A stretch of DNA of 18,482 bases from positions 69,656 to 88,137 of the forward strand of contig HF988149.1 of assembly GCA_000434635.1 (NCBI GenBank). The letters are read 5' to 3'. A program made the position numbers and the translations under genes. The DNA comes from Firmicutes bacterium CAG:110. GTDB lineage: Bacteria; Bacillota; Clostridia; Oscillospirales; Oscillospiraceae. Below the pieces are notes generated by a model that had not been told where the DNA came from, did not search any database, and saw only the letters and a list, made by a program, of their open reading frames with translations. Positions within the stretch are counted from its first letter, which is position 1; every line of letters begins with the position of its first letter. This document shows positions 1 to 7,840 of this stretch, piece by piece.

Positions 1-16
1 GGCAGCTTTCACTGCC
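1..16 (-). terminator. Possible terminator hairpin of the DUF1540 gene, cut by the window edge
   Basis: GGCAG and CTGCC form a 5-bp stem around a 6-base loop, just past the stop codon of the minus-strand DUF1540 gene. The stem probably extends beyond the window. Any T-tract would lie outside it, so this is only a candidate. Confidence 0.35.
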
Positions 17-26
17 GCGAAACAAG

Positions 27-191
27 TTACTTCTTGCGGAAGGACATGCAGTCGGTACACTGATCCACGGTGGGGCAAGCCTCGTGAGTACCCACCAGAA
101 TGCGATCCAGAGAGCAGTAGTTCTCGCCCTCGCAGTGGTTGGCGCACTGCTGGACAGTACACTCGATGCTCTTGTTGGCATGACAGTTCAT
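27..191 (-). CDS. Small cysteine-rich DUF1540 domain protein
   Basis: This 54-residue protein is built around eight cysteines (positions 3, 11, 16, 20, 26, 39, 45 and 48). The order C-x4-C-x3-C-x5-C then C-x5-C-x2-C, together with the small size, matches the DUF1540 family. That family is common in clostridia and spore-formers and is presumed to bind a metal; no function is established. I chose the ATG at 189-191 because GGAGG lies at the right distance upstream. A longer reading starting at 245 lacks such a site, and its N-terminal extension is low-complexity. There is no signal peptide or membrane segment, so the protein should be cytoplasmic. It diverges from rpe, about 140 bases away. Confidence 0.8.
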   Translation of the reverse strand: MNCHANKSIECTVQQCANHCEGENYCSLDRILVGTHEACPTVDQCTDCMSFRKK

Positions 192-225
192 AGTAGCAGC
201 CTCCTTTTCTTTGGATTCGGGAATA

Positions 226-252
226 GTATGCGCCGCCGAGGGCAAAGCATAC
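226..252. repeat. Short inverted repeat in the DUF1540/rpe intergenic region
   Basis: GTATGC at 226-231 is matched by GCATAC at 247-252, with a GC-rich interior that can add pairs. It lies upstream of the DUF1540 ribosome binding site and upstream of the rpe promoter. It may be a leader hairpin or an operator, and I do not recognise it. Confidence 0.3.
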
Positions 253-270
253 AGGAACTTTTTTCCAATG

Positions 271-299
271 TTGCTTTCCCGTGGCTTTTGTGGTATCTT
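271..299 (+). promoter_or_regulatory. Candidate sigma-A promoter for rpe
   Basis: TTGCTT (271-276) and TATCTT (294-299) are separated by 17 bp. Both boxes depart from consensus, so this is a moderate candidate. A start near 306 would leave a leader of roughly 27 bases before the rpe ATG. Confidence 0.45.
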
Positions 300-332
300 A
301 GAGGAAAAGGATTTTTGCGGGAGGATTTTTCT

Positions 333-983
333 ATGCCTGTCATTGCTCCGTCTATTTTATCCGCCGATTTTGCCAATCTGGAACGGGATATTCACGACAT
401 CGAGCGCAGCGGCGCCGACTGGGTGCATGTAGATGTGATGGACGGAATTTTCGTCCCCAACATCTCCATCGGCATTCCGGTGGTGAAAGCGCTGCGGCCT
501 GTCACTTCCCTGCCGTTGGACGTACATCTGATGATCGACCGTCCCATCCGCTACGCCGAGGAATTCATCAAAGCCGGCGCGGACTGGCTGACCATTCACT
601 TAGAATCCGACCAGCCTCAGAACACGCTGGCCTGTCTCGACAAAATCCGGGCTATGGGCTGCAAAGCCGCCATTTCCCTGAAGCCGAAAACCCCGGCGGA
701 AGCTGCCATTCCCTACCTTGCCAAGTGCGACATGGTGCTCGTAATGACCGTGGAGCCGGGCTTCGGGGCGCAGAAATTCATGGCCGACATGATGCCCAAG
801 GTGAAAAAAATCCGCCAGATGCTGGACGAGGTAAACCCCGCCTGCATCATCGAAGTGGACGGCGGCGTAGACGCTGTGACGTACAGAACCTGCCGGGAAA
901 ACGGCGCGGAAGCACTGGTCACCGGCTCGGCCTATTTCAAGGCCGCCGACCGGGCGGCGTTCGTCAAGACCCTTCGCGCGTAA
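333..983 (+). CDS. rpe: Ribulose-phosphate 3-epimerase
   Basis: This enzyme interconverts D-ribulose 5-phosphate and D-xylulose 5-phosphate in the cytoplasmic pentose phosphate pathway. The 216-residue length is typical, and the whole chain is one TIM barrel. The family signature HVDVMDGIFVPN is at 32-43. The metal-binding residues His32, Asp34, His65 and Asp176 are all present, the last in EVDGG (174-178). The phosphate-binding MTVEPGFGAQ (138-147) and the late GSA (198-200) are also there. The same frame is open back to 84, but the ATG at 333 has GGGAGG eight bases upstream and the family's usual N-terminus (MPVIAPSILSADF), so the extension was dropped. The gene stands alone and converges on rpoD. 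Confidence 0.96.
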   Translation: MPVIAPSILSADFANLERDIHDIERSGADWVHVDVMDGIFVPNISIGIPVVKALRPVTSLPLDVHLMIDRPIRYAEEFIKAGADWLTIHLESDQPQNTLACLDKIRAMGCKAAISLKPKTPAEAAIPYLAKCDMVLVMTVEPGFGAQKFMADMMPKVKKIRQMLDEVNPACIIEVDGGVDAVTYRTCRENGAEALVTGSAYFKAADRAAFVKTLRA

Positions 984-1002
984 CCATTTTTCCCGTAAGA
1001 AA

Positions 1003-1034
1003 CGAACCCGGCTCCCATCTGGGAACCGGGTTCG
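1003..1034. terminator. Hairpin terminator between convergent rpe and rpoD
   Basis: CGAACCCGG (1003-1011) pairs with CCGGGTTCG (1026-1034). After one mismatch, four to five further pairs close a tiny loop. On the minus strand the stem is followed by GTTTCTT, so it mainly serves rpoD. On the plus strand the tail is poorer in T, so rpe may use it less efficiently. It is the only hairpin between the two stop codons. Confidence 0.8.
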
Positions 1035-1046
1035 GATTGTGTGTGC

Positions 1047-2201
<1,155 letters not shown>

Positions 2202-2253
2202 AGAGAATCTCCTTTTTTCTATGTAAAAATCCATAAAACTCTTGTGCCGTTAA

Positions 2254-2282
2254 ACTATACCCCGTTTTTTTCGGTATGACAA
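2254..2282 (-). promoter_or_regulatory. Sigma-A promoter of rpoD
   Basis: On the minus strand TTGTCA (2277-2282) and TATAGT (2254-2259) are separated by exactly 17 bp. The predicted start is near 2247, giving a leader of about 45 bases ahead of the rpoD ATG. The match suggests that rpoD may be transcribed by its own holoenzyme. Confidence 0.8.
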
Positions 2283-2319
2283 GGGCATTTCTCAAAAATT
2301 TTTCTTTCATCGAGGACAG

Positions 2320-2341
2320 TTTTCCCCTGATTTCGGGAAAA
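2320..2341. repeat. Inverted repeat between the rpoD and lepA promoters
   Basis: TTTTCCC (2320-2326) and GGGAAAA (2335-2341) form perfect 7-bp arms around an 8-base spacer. The repeat sits between the two divergent promoters, ending just 8 bp before the lepA -35 box. It could be an operator. No regulator is identified. Confidence 0.4.
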
Positions 2342-2348
2342 CATACGG

Positions 2349-2377
2349 TTTACTTTTTGGGAAAAATTCGTTATAAT
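2349..2377 (+). promoter_or_regulatory. Sigma-A promoter of lepA-hemW
   Basis: TTTACT (2349-2354) and a perfect TATAAT (2372-2377) are separated by 17 bp. The predicted start near 2384 gives a leader of about 67 bases. This also argues against a lepA start at the GTG at 2379, which would lie at or before the transcript start. Confidence 0.8.
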
Positions 2378-2450
2378 TGTGAGAATAAGGCAGTATGCCC
2401 ATTTGGGGGCGCGCAAGCTCCTTCGATCCCACATTCATGAGGTAATCCAT

Positions 2451-4259
2451 ATGACCGAATTATCCAACATCCGCAACTTTTCCATCATCGCCCATATCGA
2501 TCACGGCAAGTCCACCCTCGCCGACCGGCTGCTGGAGCAGTGCCACGCCATCGACCAGCGCATCCGCGCCGAGCAGATGCTGGACTCCATGGACTTGGAG
2601 CGGGAGCGGGGCATCACCATCAAATCCAGCGCCGTCACCCTGCACTATACCGCCGCCGACGGCGAAAAATACGTCCTGAACCTGATCGACACCCCGGGTC
2701 ACGTGGACTTCAACTACGAGGTCTCCCGGAGCCTTGCCGCCTGCGAGGGCGCGATTCTGGTGGTGGACGCCTCTCAGGGCGTGGAAGCCCAGACCCTCGC
2801 CAATACCTATCTCGCCATCGACGCCGGGCTGGAAGTCCTGCCCGTCATCAATAAAATTGACCTTCCATCCGCCCGTCCGGCTGAGGTGAAATCGGAAATT
2901 GAGGACATCATCGGCATTCCCGCCGAAGACGCCCCCGAAATTTCCGCCAAAAACGGCATCAACATCCCCGCCGTTCTGGAGATGATCGTCCGGGACGTCC
3001 CTGCTCCCACCGGCGAACGGGACGCGCCATTGCAGGCGCTGATCTTCGACAGCCAGTACGATTCCTACCGGGGCGTCATCGTCTACACCCGCATCAAGCA
3101 GGGAACGGTGAAGCCCGGCATGGACATCAAAATGATGGCCACCGGCGCGGTCTACAAGGTGGTGGAGGTGGGCACCATGATTCCCGGCGGGCTGAACCCC
3201 TCGGACGCGCTGGGCGCCGGGGAAGTGGGCTACATCACCGCTTCCATCAAAACCGTTGCGGACACCCGGGTGGGCGACACCGTCACCGGCGTGGAGAATC
3301 CCGCCGCCCAGCCCCTGCCCGGCTACCGTCCCGCCCAGCCCATGGTGTTCTCCGGCATCTACCCCGCCGACGGCGCCAAATATCAGGATTTACGGGACGC
3401 ACTGGAAAAACTGAAGCTCAACGACGCCTCCATGAGCTACGAGCCGGAAAGCTCCATCGCCCTTGGCTTCGGCTTCCGCTGCGGCTTCCTCGGTCTGCTG
3501 CATATGGAGATCATTCAGGAGCGTCTGGAGCGGGAATACAATCTCGACCTCATCACCACCGCGCCCAACGTCGTCTACCGGATAACGAAGACCAACGGCG
3601 AATCCATGTACGTCTACACGCCTCTGGACTACCCCGACCCGGCGGACATCCAGCTGGCCGAGGAGCCTTACGCCAAGGTCAGCCTGATCTCCCCACAGGA
3701 ATACGTGGGCAACATCATGGAGCTGTGTCAGAACCGCCGGGGCGAATTCAAGGACATGGTGTATCTGGACGCCAGCCGGGTGGAGCTGCACTACGAAATG
3801 CCCCTGAACGAGATCATCTACGACTTCTTCGACGCCCTGAAGTCCCGCACCCGGGGCTACGGCAGTCTGGACTACGAGCTGATCGGCTACCGCCCCAGCC
3901 GTCTGGTGAAGCTGGACATCCTGCTCAACGGCGACGTTGTGGACGCCCTGAGCTTCATTCTCTTCGCGGACAACGCCTATCCCCGTGCCCGGAAAATCTG
4001 CGAAAAGCTGAAAGAGAACATCCCCCGCGCCCAGTTTGAAATTCCCGTTCAGGCCGCCATCGGCGGCAAGGTCATCGCCCGTGAGACCATCAAGGCGCTG
4101 CGCAAGGACGTTCTCGCCAAGTGCTACGGCGGCGACATCACCCGTAAGAAGAAGCTGCTGGAAAAGCAGAAGGAAGGCAAGAAGCGGATGCGTACCTTTG
4201 GCACCGTCGCGGTTCCTTCCGAAGCCTTCATGGCCGTCCTCAAGCTGGACGAAGATTGA
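2451..4259 (+). CDS. lepA: Elongation factor 4 (LepA), ribosome-associated GTPase
   Basis: LepA is a translational GTPase that binds ribosomes and is linked to back-translocation and to initiation or assembly quality. At 602 residues it matches the family. The G domain motifs are G1 AHIDHGKS (14-21), G2 RGIT (53-56), G3 DTPGH (80-84) and G4 NKID (134-137). The EF-G-like domains II, III and V follow, and the lysine-rich LepA-specific C-terminal domain ends the protein. I chose the ATG at 2451 because it is preceded by GAGGT at 2439-2443 and gives the standard N-terminus. The upstream 24 codons of the open frame overlap the promoter and leader. hemW follows 36 bases downstream, the frequent lepA-hemW order of Firmicutes. 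Confidence 0.97.
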   Translation: MTELSNIRNFSIIAHIDHGKSTLADRLLEQCHAIDQRIRAEQMLDSMDLERERGITIKSSAVTLHYTAADGEKYVLNLIDTPGHVDFNYEVSRSLAACEGAILVVDASQGVEAQTLANTYLAIDAGLEVLPVINKIDLPSARPAEVKSEIEDIIGIPAEDAPEISAKNGINIPAVLEMIVRDVPAPTGERDAPLQALIFDSQYDSYRGVIVYTRIKQGTVKPGMDIKMMATGAVYKVVEVGTMIPGGLNPSDALGAGEVGYITASIKTVADTRVGDTVTGVENPAAQPLPGYRPAQPMVFSGIYPADGAKYQDLRDALEKLKLNDASMSYEPESSIALGFGFRCGFLGLLHMEIIQERLEREYNLDLITTAPNVVYRITKTNGESMYVYTPLDYPDPADIQLAEEPYAKVSLISPQEYVGNIMELCQNRRGEFKDMVYLDASRVELHYEMPLNEIIYDFFDALKSRTRGYGSLDYELIGYRPSRLVKLDILLNGDVVDALSFILFADNAYPRARKICEKLKENIPRAQFEIPVQAAIGGKVIARETIKALRKDVLAKCYGGDITRKKKLLEKQKEGKKRMRTFGTVAVPSEAFMAVLKLDED

Positions 4260-4295
4260 CAGTTTTCTCACATTCTCAACACCCGGAGGTATCCC

Positions 4296-5489
4296 ATGCC
4301 TATTCTCAATAAACGTGCGAACAAAACGCCCCTCGGACTTTACGTCCATGTCCCCTTCTGCCGCAGCAAGTGCCAGTACTGCGACTTCTACTCCATGGCC
4401 ACCAAGGACGACAAGCTGATGGACGGCTATCTGGACGCGGTATGCGACCATATCAAGGAAGCCGGTGAGCTGGCGCCCGGCTACAAGGTGGACTCCGTCT
4501 ACTTTGGCGGCGGCACCCCCTCCTTCTTCGGTGCCGACGGTCTGGCCGTGATCCTCACCACCATCCGCCGGAACTTCGACGTGGTGCCGGATGCCGAGAT
4601 CTCCGTGGAGTGCAACCCGGATTCCGTTTCCGACCGGCTGCTCCACCGGCTTTACGCCGAGGGCTTCAACCGGGTCAGTCTGGGCGTTCAGTCCGACGAC
4701 GATGAAATTCTGAAAAAGCTCGGCCGTCCCCACACCTACGCACAGGCCGCCACCGCCTACCAGCGCATCCGCAAGGCGGGTTTTCGTAACGTGTCCATCG
4801 ACCTGATGTACGGCCTGCCCGGGCAGGACCTGCAGGACTGGCAGGAAACGCTGGACAACGTCCTGCGCCTGAACCCGGAGCACGTCAGCTGCTACGCCCT
4901 GAAAATCGAGGAAGGCACCCCCTTCTATGACTACAAGGAAATGCTGAACCTCCCTGACGACGAGACGCAGGCGGACATGTACCTCGCCGCCGTGGAAGCC
5001 CTCCGCAGCCGCGGCTTCCGGCAGTACGAAATTTCCAATTTTGCCCGGAAGGGTCTGTACTCCCGGCACAATATGAAATACTGGACGGGCGGCGAATATC
5101 TGGGCTTCGGCCCCAGCGCCAGCTCGGACTTTGCCGGAAAGCGCTTCACCCTGAAACGGGATTTGCAGGAATACATCGCCGGTATCCGGGACGGCGGCGA
5201 CATTATGGAGGATTTACAGGAGATCCCCATGCGGGAGCGGGCGGGCGAGTATCTGATGCTTCGTCTGCGCACCAGTCAGGGCATCAGCGCCGCGGAATAC
5301 GAAAAGCTGTTCCTGCTGCCCTTCGCCCCGCTGGAAGATGTGCTGGAAAAGCGCCGCCGCTACTATCAGGCGACCCAGAACGACTCCGGCCGCTGGGTGC
5401 TGACCCCTCAGGGGTATCTGGTCAGCAACGACATCATCACGGACCTTTTGATCGCGCAGGACAGCTCCCACCCGCTCAAGCGGATATAA
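4296..5489 (+). CDS. hemW: Radical SAM heme chaperone HemW (formerly HemN-like)
   Basis: This is a 397-residue radical SAM protein of the HemW family, which binds heme and delivers it to respiratory enzymes. It should not be called coproporphyrinogen oxidase on similarity alone. The [4Fe-4S]/SAM motif C-x3-C-x2-C is at Cys22, Cys26 and Cys29 (PFCRSKCQYCDFY). The SAM-contacting GGGTP is at 71-75, then the radical SAM barrel, and the HemN C-terminal domain comes last with YEISNFAR and the GPSASS stretch. The fourth cysteine seen after CxxxCxxC in true HemN enzymes is replaced (CQYCDF), as in HemW. The start has GGAGGT seven bases upstream. It is the second gene of the lepA operon. Confidence 0.93.
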   Translation: MPILNKRANKTPLGLYVHVPFCRSKCQYCDFYSMATKDDKLMDGYLDAVCDHIKEAGELAPGYKVDSVYFGGGTPSFFGADGLAVILTTIRRNFDVVPDAEISVECNPDSVSDRLLHRLYAEGFNRVSLGVQSDDDEILKKLGRPHTYAQAATAYQRIRKAGFRNVSIDLMYGLPGQDLQDWQETLDNVLRLNPEHVSCYALKIEEGTPFYDYKEMLNLPDDETQADMYLAAVEALRSRGFRQYEISNFARKGLYSRHNMKYWTGGEYLGFGPSASSDFAGKRFTLKRDLQEYIAGIRDGGDIMEDLQEIPMRERAGEYLMLRLRTSQGISAAEYEKLFLLPFAPLEDVLEKRRRYYQATQNDSGRWVLTPQGYLVSNDIITDLLIAQDSSHPLKRI

Positions 5490-5520
5490 CGTCGTATCCG
5501 CCCGAAATTTACAACGATTT

Positions 5521-5554
5521 TGCCGCCGGGGAATTGACATTTTTCCCGGCGGCA
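5521..5554. repeat. Long GC-rich inverted repeat, terminator-like, enclosing a -35 box
   Basis: TGCCGCCGGG (5521-5530) and CCCGGCGGCA (5545-5554) are perfect 10-bp arms. As RNA the stem can extend inward by three more pairs, one of them G-U. It lies 32 bases after the hemW stop, so it could end lepA-hemW transcripts, although the following bases (TGTATAAT) make a poor T-tract. The DNA between the arms contains the TTGACA box of the next promoter. It may therefore instead be an operator, or serve both roles. Confidence 0.6.
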
Positions 5555-5562
5555 TGTATAAT
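5534..5562 (+). promoter_or_regulatory. Perfect-consensus sigma-A promoter of the scaffold/GGGtGRT operon
   Basis: TTGACA (5534-5539) and TATAAT (5557-5562) are both exact consensus with a 17-bp spacer. The predicted start is near 5569. It is the only fully consensus promoter found in the window. Together with the strongly optimised-looking codon use of the two genes, it points to high expression. Confidence 0.9.
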
Positions 5563-5575
5563 ATACAGGCAAAAC

Positions 5576-5618
5576 TCCGGTTGTCCGGAAAAGTAAACCC
5601 AAAGACGGAAACGTCTTT
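5576..5618 (+). promoter_or_regulatory. Two tandem leader hairpins upstream of the scaffold gene
   Basis: In the predicted 5' leader, TCCGG/CCGGA (5576-5580 and 5585-5589) closes a TTGT loop. AAAGACG/CGTCTTT (5601-5607 and 5612-5618) closes a GAAA (GNRA-type) tetraloop. The second ends seven bases before the AAAGGA ribosome binding site at 5625-5630. They may stabilise the transcript or set translation. I do not recognise a known riboswitch. Confidence 0.5.
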
Positions 5619-5638
5619 TGAAAGAAAGGAAAATTGCC

Positions 5639-6331
5639 ATGATTTACAGTGCAGAAGTACAGAATATGTGCTCCGTGGCTAAGGGCGCCTACCATGGCCC
5701 CGCTCCCATCCCCGAAGAGGGCAAGTGGGTTCAGGCCAAGGAGATCAAGGACATCAGCGGCTTTACCCATGGTATCGGCTGGTGTGCTCCCCAGCAGGGT
5801 GCCTGCAAGCTGACCCTGAACATCAAGGAGGGCGTCATTGAGGAAGCTCTGGTGGAGACCATCGGCTGCTCCGGCATGACCCATTCTGCCGCTATGGCCG
5901 CCGAAATTCTCATCGGCAAGACCATTCTCGAGGCTCTGAACACCGATCTGGTGTGCGACGCCATCAACACCGCCATGCGGGAGCTGTTCCTGCAGATCGT
6001 TTACGGCCGCAGCCAGTCTGCGTTCTCCGAGGGCGGCCTGGTCGTGGGCGCTTCTCTGGAAGACCTGGGCAAGGGTCTGCGCAGTCAGGTGGGCACCATG
6101 TTCGCCACCAAGTCCAAGGGTCCCCGTTATCTGGAAATGGCCGAGGGCTATGTCACCCGCGTTGCTCTGGACGACGATAACCTGATCATCGGCTATGAGT
6201 TTGTAAACCTGGGCAAGATGATGGACTTCATGAAGAAGGGCGACGACGCCAACACCGCCTACAAGAAGGCTATGGGTCACTACGGCCGCTTCGACAACGC
6301 GCCCAAGTACATCGACCCCCGTCAGGAATAA
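5639..6331 (+). CDS. IscU/NifU-like iron-sulfur scaffold homologue, partner of GGGtGRT
   Basis: This 230-residue cytoplasmic protein has a core (about 45-120) that follows the IscU/NifU scaffold fold: GACKLTLNIKEGVIEEALVE, then GCSGMTHSAAMAAEILIGKT, the counterpart of the scaffold's GCxxSxASASxxTxxxxGKT. The cysteines are at 11, 49, 56, 77 and 106. Cys56 and Cys77 sit where the first two scaffold ligands would be. I see no cysteine at the usual third ligand position in the C-terminal half, so cluster binding is not assured. The C-terminal third (about 160-230) is not part of the standard scaffold. The ATG at 5639 has AAAGGA upstream; an in-frame TTG at 5618 lies in a hairpin. It is followed 15 bases later by the GGGtGRT gene. 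The family link is well supported but the job is an inference. Confidence 0.85.
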   Translation: MIYSAEVQNMCSVAKGAYHGPAPIPEEGKWVQAKEIKDISGFTHGIGWCAPQQGACKLTLNIKEGVIEEALVETIGCSGMTHSAAMAAEILIGKTILEALNTDLVCDAINTAMRELFLQIVYGRSQSAFSEGGLVVGASLEDLGKGLRSQVGTMFATKSKGPRYLEMAEGYVTRVALDDDNLIIGYEFVNLGKMMDFMKKGDDANTAYKKAMGHYGRFDNAPKYIDPRQE

Positions 6332-6346
6332 GAGGAGGACGAAACA

Positions 6347-7348
6347 ATGGCTTTGTTTGAAAGTTACGAAAGAAGAATTGACAAGATCAACGGCGTCCTC
6401 GCTCAGTACGGCATCTCCTCCGTGGAAGAGTGCCGGGATATCTGCAAGGCGAAGGGCTTCGACCCCTACGAGATCGTCAAGGGCATTCAGCCCATCTGCT
6501 TTGAGAACGCCTGCTGGGCTTACACCGTGGGCGCTGCCATCGCTCTGAAGAAGAACGTCAAGACCGCCGCTGAGGCCGCCGAGGCCATCGGCATCGGCCT
6601 GCAGGCCTTCTGCATCGACGGCTCCGTCGCCGAGGACCGCAAGGTCGGTCTGGGTCACGGCAATCTGGGCGCCATGCTGCTGCGGGACGAGACCAAGTGC
6701 TTCGCTTTCCTTGCCGGTCATGAGTCTTTCGCCGCTGCCGAAGGCGCTATCGGCATTGCCCGCTCCGCTAACAAGGCTCGTAAGGAGCCTCTGCGGGTCA
6801 TCCTGAACGGTCTGGGCAAGGACGCTGCGCAGATCATCTCCCGGATCAACGGCTTTACCTATGTGCAGACCAAGTTTGACTACTACACCGGCGAGCTGAA
6901 GATCGTCAAGGAGTACAAGTACTCCGACGGCGAGCGCGCGGCTGTCCGCTGCTTCGGCGCTGACGACGTCCGTGAGGGCGTGGCCATCATGCACCACGAG
7001 GGCGTGGACGTTTCCATCACCGGCAACTCCACCAACCCCACCCGTTTCCAGCATCCCGTTGCCGGCACCTACAAGAAAGAGTGCATCGAGCAGGGCAAGA
7101 AGTACTTCTCCGTGGCCTCCGGCGGCGGCACGGGCCGTACCCTGCATCCCGACAACATGGCGGCCGGCCCCGCTTCCTACGGCATGACCGACACCATGGG
7201 TCGTATGCATTCCGACGCCCAGTTCGCCGGTTCCTCCTCCGTGCCTGCCCACGTGGAAATGATGGGCTTCCTGGGCATGGGCAACAACCCCATGGTCGGC
7301 GCTACCGTTTCCGTGGCTGTTGCTGTTGAGGAAGCGCTGAAGAAGTAA
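6347..7348 (+). CDS. GGGtGRT protein, conserved family of unsettled function
   Basis: This 333-residue soluble protein belongs to the family named for its motif GGGTGRT, here at 259-265 and followed by LHPDNMAAGPASYGMTDTMG. The C-terminal quarter is rich in glycine, methionine and small residues (GFLGMGNNPMVGATVSVAVA, 308-327) and looks like a binding or packing core. The N-terminal half is helical with an alanine-rich stretch near 62-85. Cysteines are at 29, 33, 51, 56, 89, 118, 202 and 246; the C29-x3-C33 and C51-x4-C56 pairs could bind metal, but no standard ferredoxin or radical SAM motif is present. There is no signal peptide. AGAGGAGG overlaps the stop of the scaffold homologue just upstream, so the two are co-translated. 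Context suggests a role in iron-sulfur or redox metabolism. I assign no reaction. Confidence 0.9.
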   Translation: MALFESYERRIDKINGVLAQYGISSVEECRDICKAKGFDPYEIVKGIQPICFENACWAYTVGAAIALKKNVKTAAEAAEAIGIGLQAFCIDGSVAEDRKVGLGHGNLGAMLLRDETKCFAFLAGHESFAAAEGAIGIARSANKARKEPLRVILNGLGKDAAQIISRINGFTYVQTKFDYYTGELKIVKEYKYSDGERAAVRCFGADDVREGVAIMHHEGVDVSITGNSTNPTRFQHPVAGTYKKECIEQGKKYFSVASGGGTGRTLHPDNMAAGPASYGMTDTMGRMHSDAQFAGSSSVPAHVEMMGFLGMGNNPMVGATVSVAVAVEEALKK

Positions 7349-7363
7349 GGTTAAACCCCTACT

Positions 7364-7384
7364 TTTGAACCTAAAAAGTTCAAA
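7364..7384 (+). repeat. Small hairpin after the GGGtGRT gene
   Basis: TTTGAAC and GTTCAAA form a perfect 7-bp stem around a 7-base loop. It has no T-tract and precedes the main terminator. It may protect the 3' end of the transcript. Confidence 0.35.
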
Positions 7385-7409
7385 TCCCACTTTTCGCAAA
7401 AATGAAGCA

Positions 7410-7459
7410 AGGAAGCACGTCCTGCCGAGGAAATTCGGCAAGATGTGCTTCCTGTTTTT
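7410..7459 (+). terminator. Strong intrinsic terminator of the scaffold/GGGtGRT operon
   Basis: AGGAAGCAC (7410-7418) pairs with GTGCTTCCT (7445-7453). The pairing continues inward through TGCCGA/TCGGCA (7423-7428 and 7435-7440) with one mismatch and G-U pairs, to a GAAA-like loop. TTTTT follows at 7455-7459. It is the longest terminator stem in the window. Confidence 0.95.
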
Positions 7460-7511
7460 GCTGTTTTAGGGGTGTTTTTGATGAAGAAAATGAGGATGTG
7501 CTTCCCAAGAG

Positions 7512-7535
7512 AAAAAGAGCAGGTTTCTCTGCTCT
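7512..7535 (-). terminator. Terminator of the XRE regulator gene
   Basis: On the minus strand AGAGCAG/CTGCTCT (7-bp stem, 6-base loop) is followed by TTTTT-rich sequence at 7511-7516. The stem begins inside the TAG stop codon of the gene, so the coding sequence and terminator overlap. Confidence 0.75.
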
Positions 7536-7737
7536 AATCATCCGGAATATACTTCATGATGTCCCCGACTTCGCAGGACAGAATTCTGCAAAACATCTCA
7601 ATGGTATGGGTACTGACGCTTTCGTTCCGTTTTAACCGTGTGATCTGTCCGGGGCTGATATTATACCGTTTGATAAGCGTATATTGTGTGATACCCTTCT
7701 CTTTCATGACATTCCATAGATTATCGTAAGAAATCAC
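7534..7737 (-). CDS. Small XRE (Cro/C1-type) helix-turn-helix regulator
   Basis: This 67-residue DNA-binding protein is little more than one XRE helix-turn-helix domain. The recognition unit spans about residues 16-40 (ITQYTLIKRYNISPGQITRL), and the tail CRILSCEVGDIMKYIPDD is characteristic of short clostridial XRE regulators. It has no sensor or peptidase domain, so it probably acts as a dimeric repressor. The start is a GTG at 7735-7737 with AAGGGGG about nine bases upstream; no in-frame ATG gives the full domain. It diverges from a lipoprotein gene across a roughly 100-base region holding two similar palindromic sites. Base composition is visibly richer in A+T than the surrounding genes. 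The specific target is an inference from position. Confidence 0.88.
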   Translation of the reverse strand: MISYDNLWNVMKEKGITQYTLIKRYNISPGQITRLKRNESVSTHTIEMFCRILSCEVGDIMKYIPDD

Positions 7738-7759
7738 AGGATGCAGCCCCCTTTCTTAC

Positions 7760-7789
7760 TTGACATAATAACCGAATATGGTGTATAAT
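7760..7789 (+). promoter_or_regulatory. Promoter of the lipoprotein gene
   Basis: A perfect TTGACA (7760-7765) and a perfect TATAAT (7784-7789) are separated by 18 bp. The predicted start is near 7796, right at the edge of the second operator-like site. A weaker second pair, TTGACC (7794-7799) and TATACT (7815-7820), has only a 15-bp spacer and is doubtful. Confidence 0.8.
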
Positions 7790-7814
7790 CATATTGACCA
7801 ATATCGGTTATTGG
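7765..7814. promoter_or_regulatory. Pair of operator-like sites for the XRE regulator
   Basis: CCAATATCGGTTATTGG (7798-7814) is a palindrome (CCAATA / TATTGG around TCGGT). On the opposite strand 7765-7781 reads CCATATTCGGTTATTAT, matching it at 12 of 17 positions and sharing the core TCGGTTATT. The cores are about 33 bp apart, close to three helical turns. One site lies in the spacer of the lipoprotein promoter and the other at its transcription start, the classic placement for repression. Confidence 0.6.
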
Positions 7815-7840
7815 TATACTCTAAGAAAGAAGGATCGCAA

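Noticed and set aside
84..332. N-terminal extension of rpe
   Set aside because: The family N-terminus and a good ribosome binding site place the start at 333; the extension overlaps the DUF1540 gene in antisense.
3390..5069. 559-codon minus-strand frame across the lepA/hemW junction
   Set aside because: It overlaps two conserved genes in antisense and has no ribosome binding site or known motif.
5569..5638. Known riboswitch in the scaffold operon leader
   Set aside because: The leader holds only two small hairpins; none of the conserved cores of common riboswitches or a T-box is seen.
5408..7441. 677-codon open frame on the minus strand opposite hemW's end, the scaffold homologue and the GGGtGRT gene
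   Set aside because: It is antisense to three well-supported genes, crosses a consensus promoter and a terminator, and its product is a Val/Gly/His-rich low-complexity chain typical of the complement of GC-rich codons.
7794..7820. Second promoter for the lipoprotein gene (TTGACC / TATACT)
   Set aside because: The spacer is only 15 bp and the -10 box lies against the operator-like site; the upstream pair is far better.
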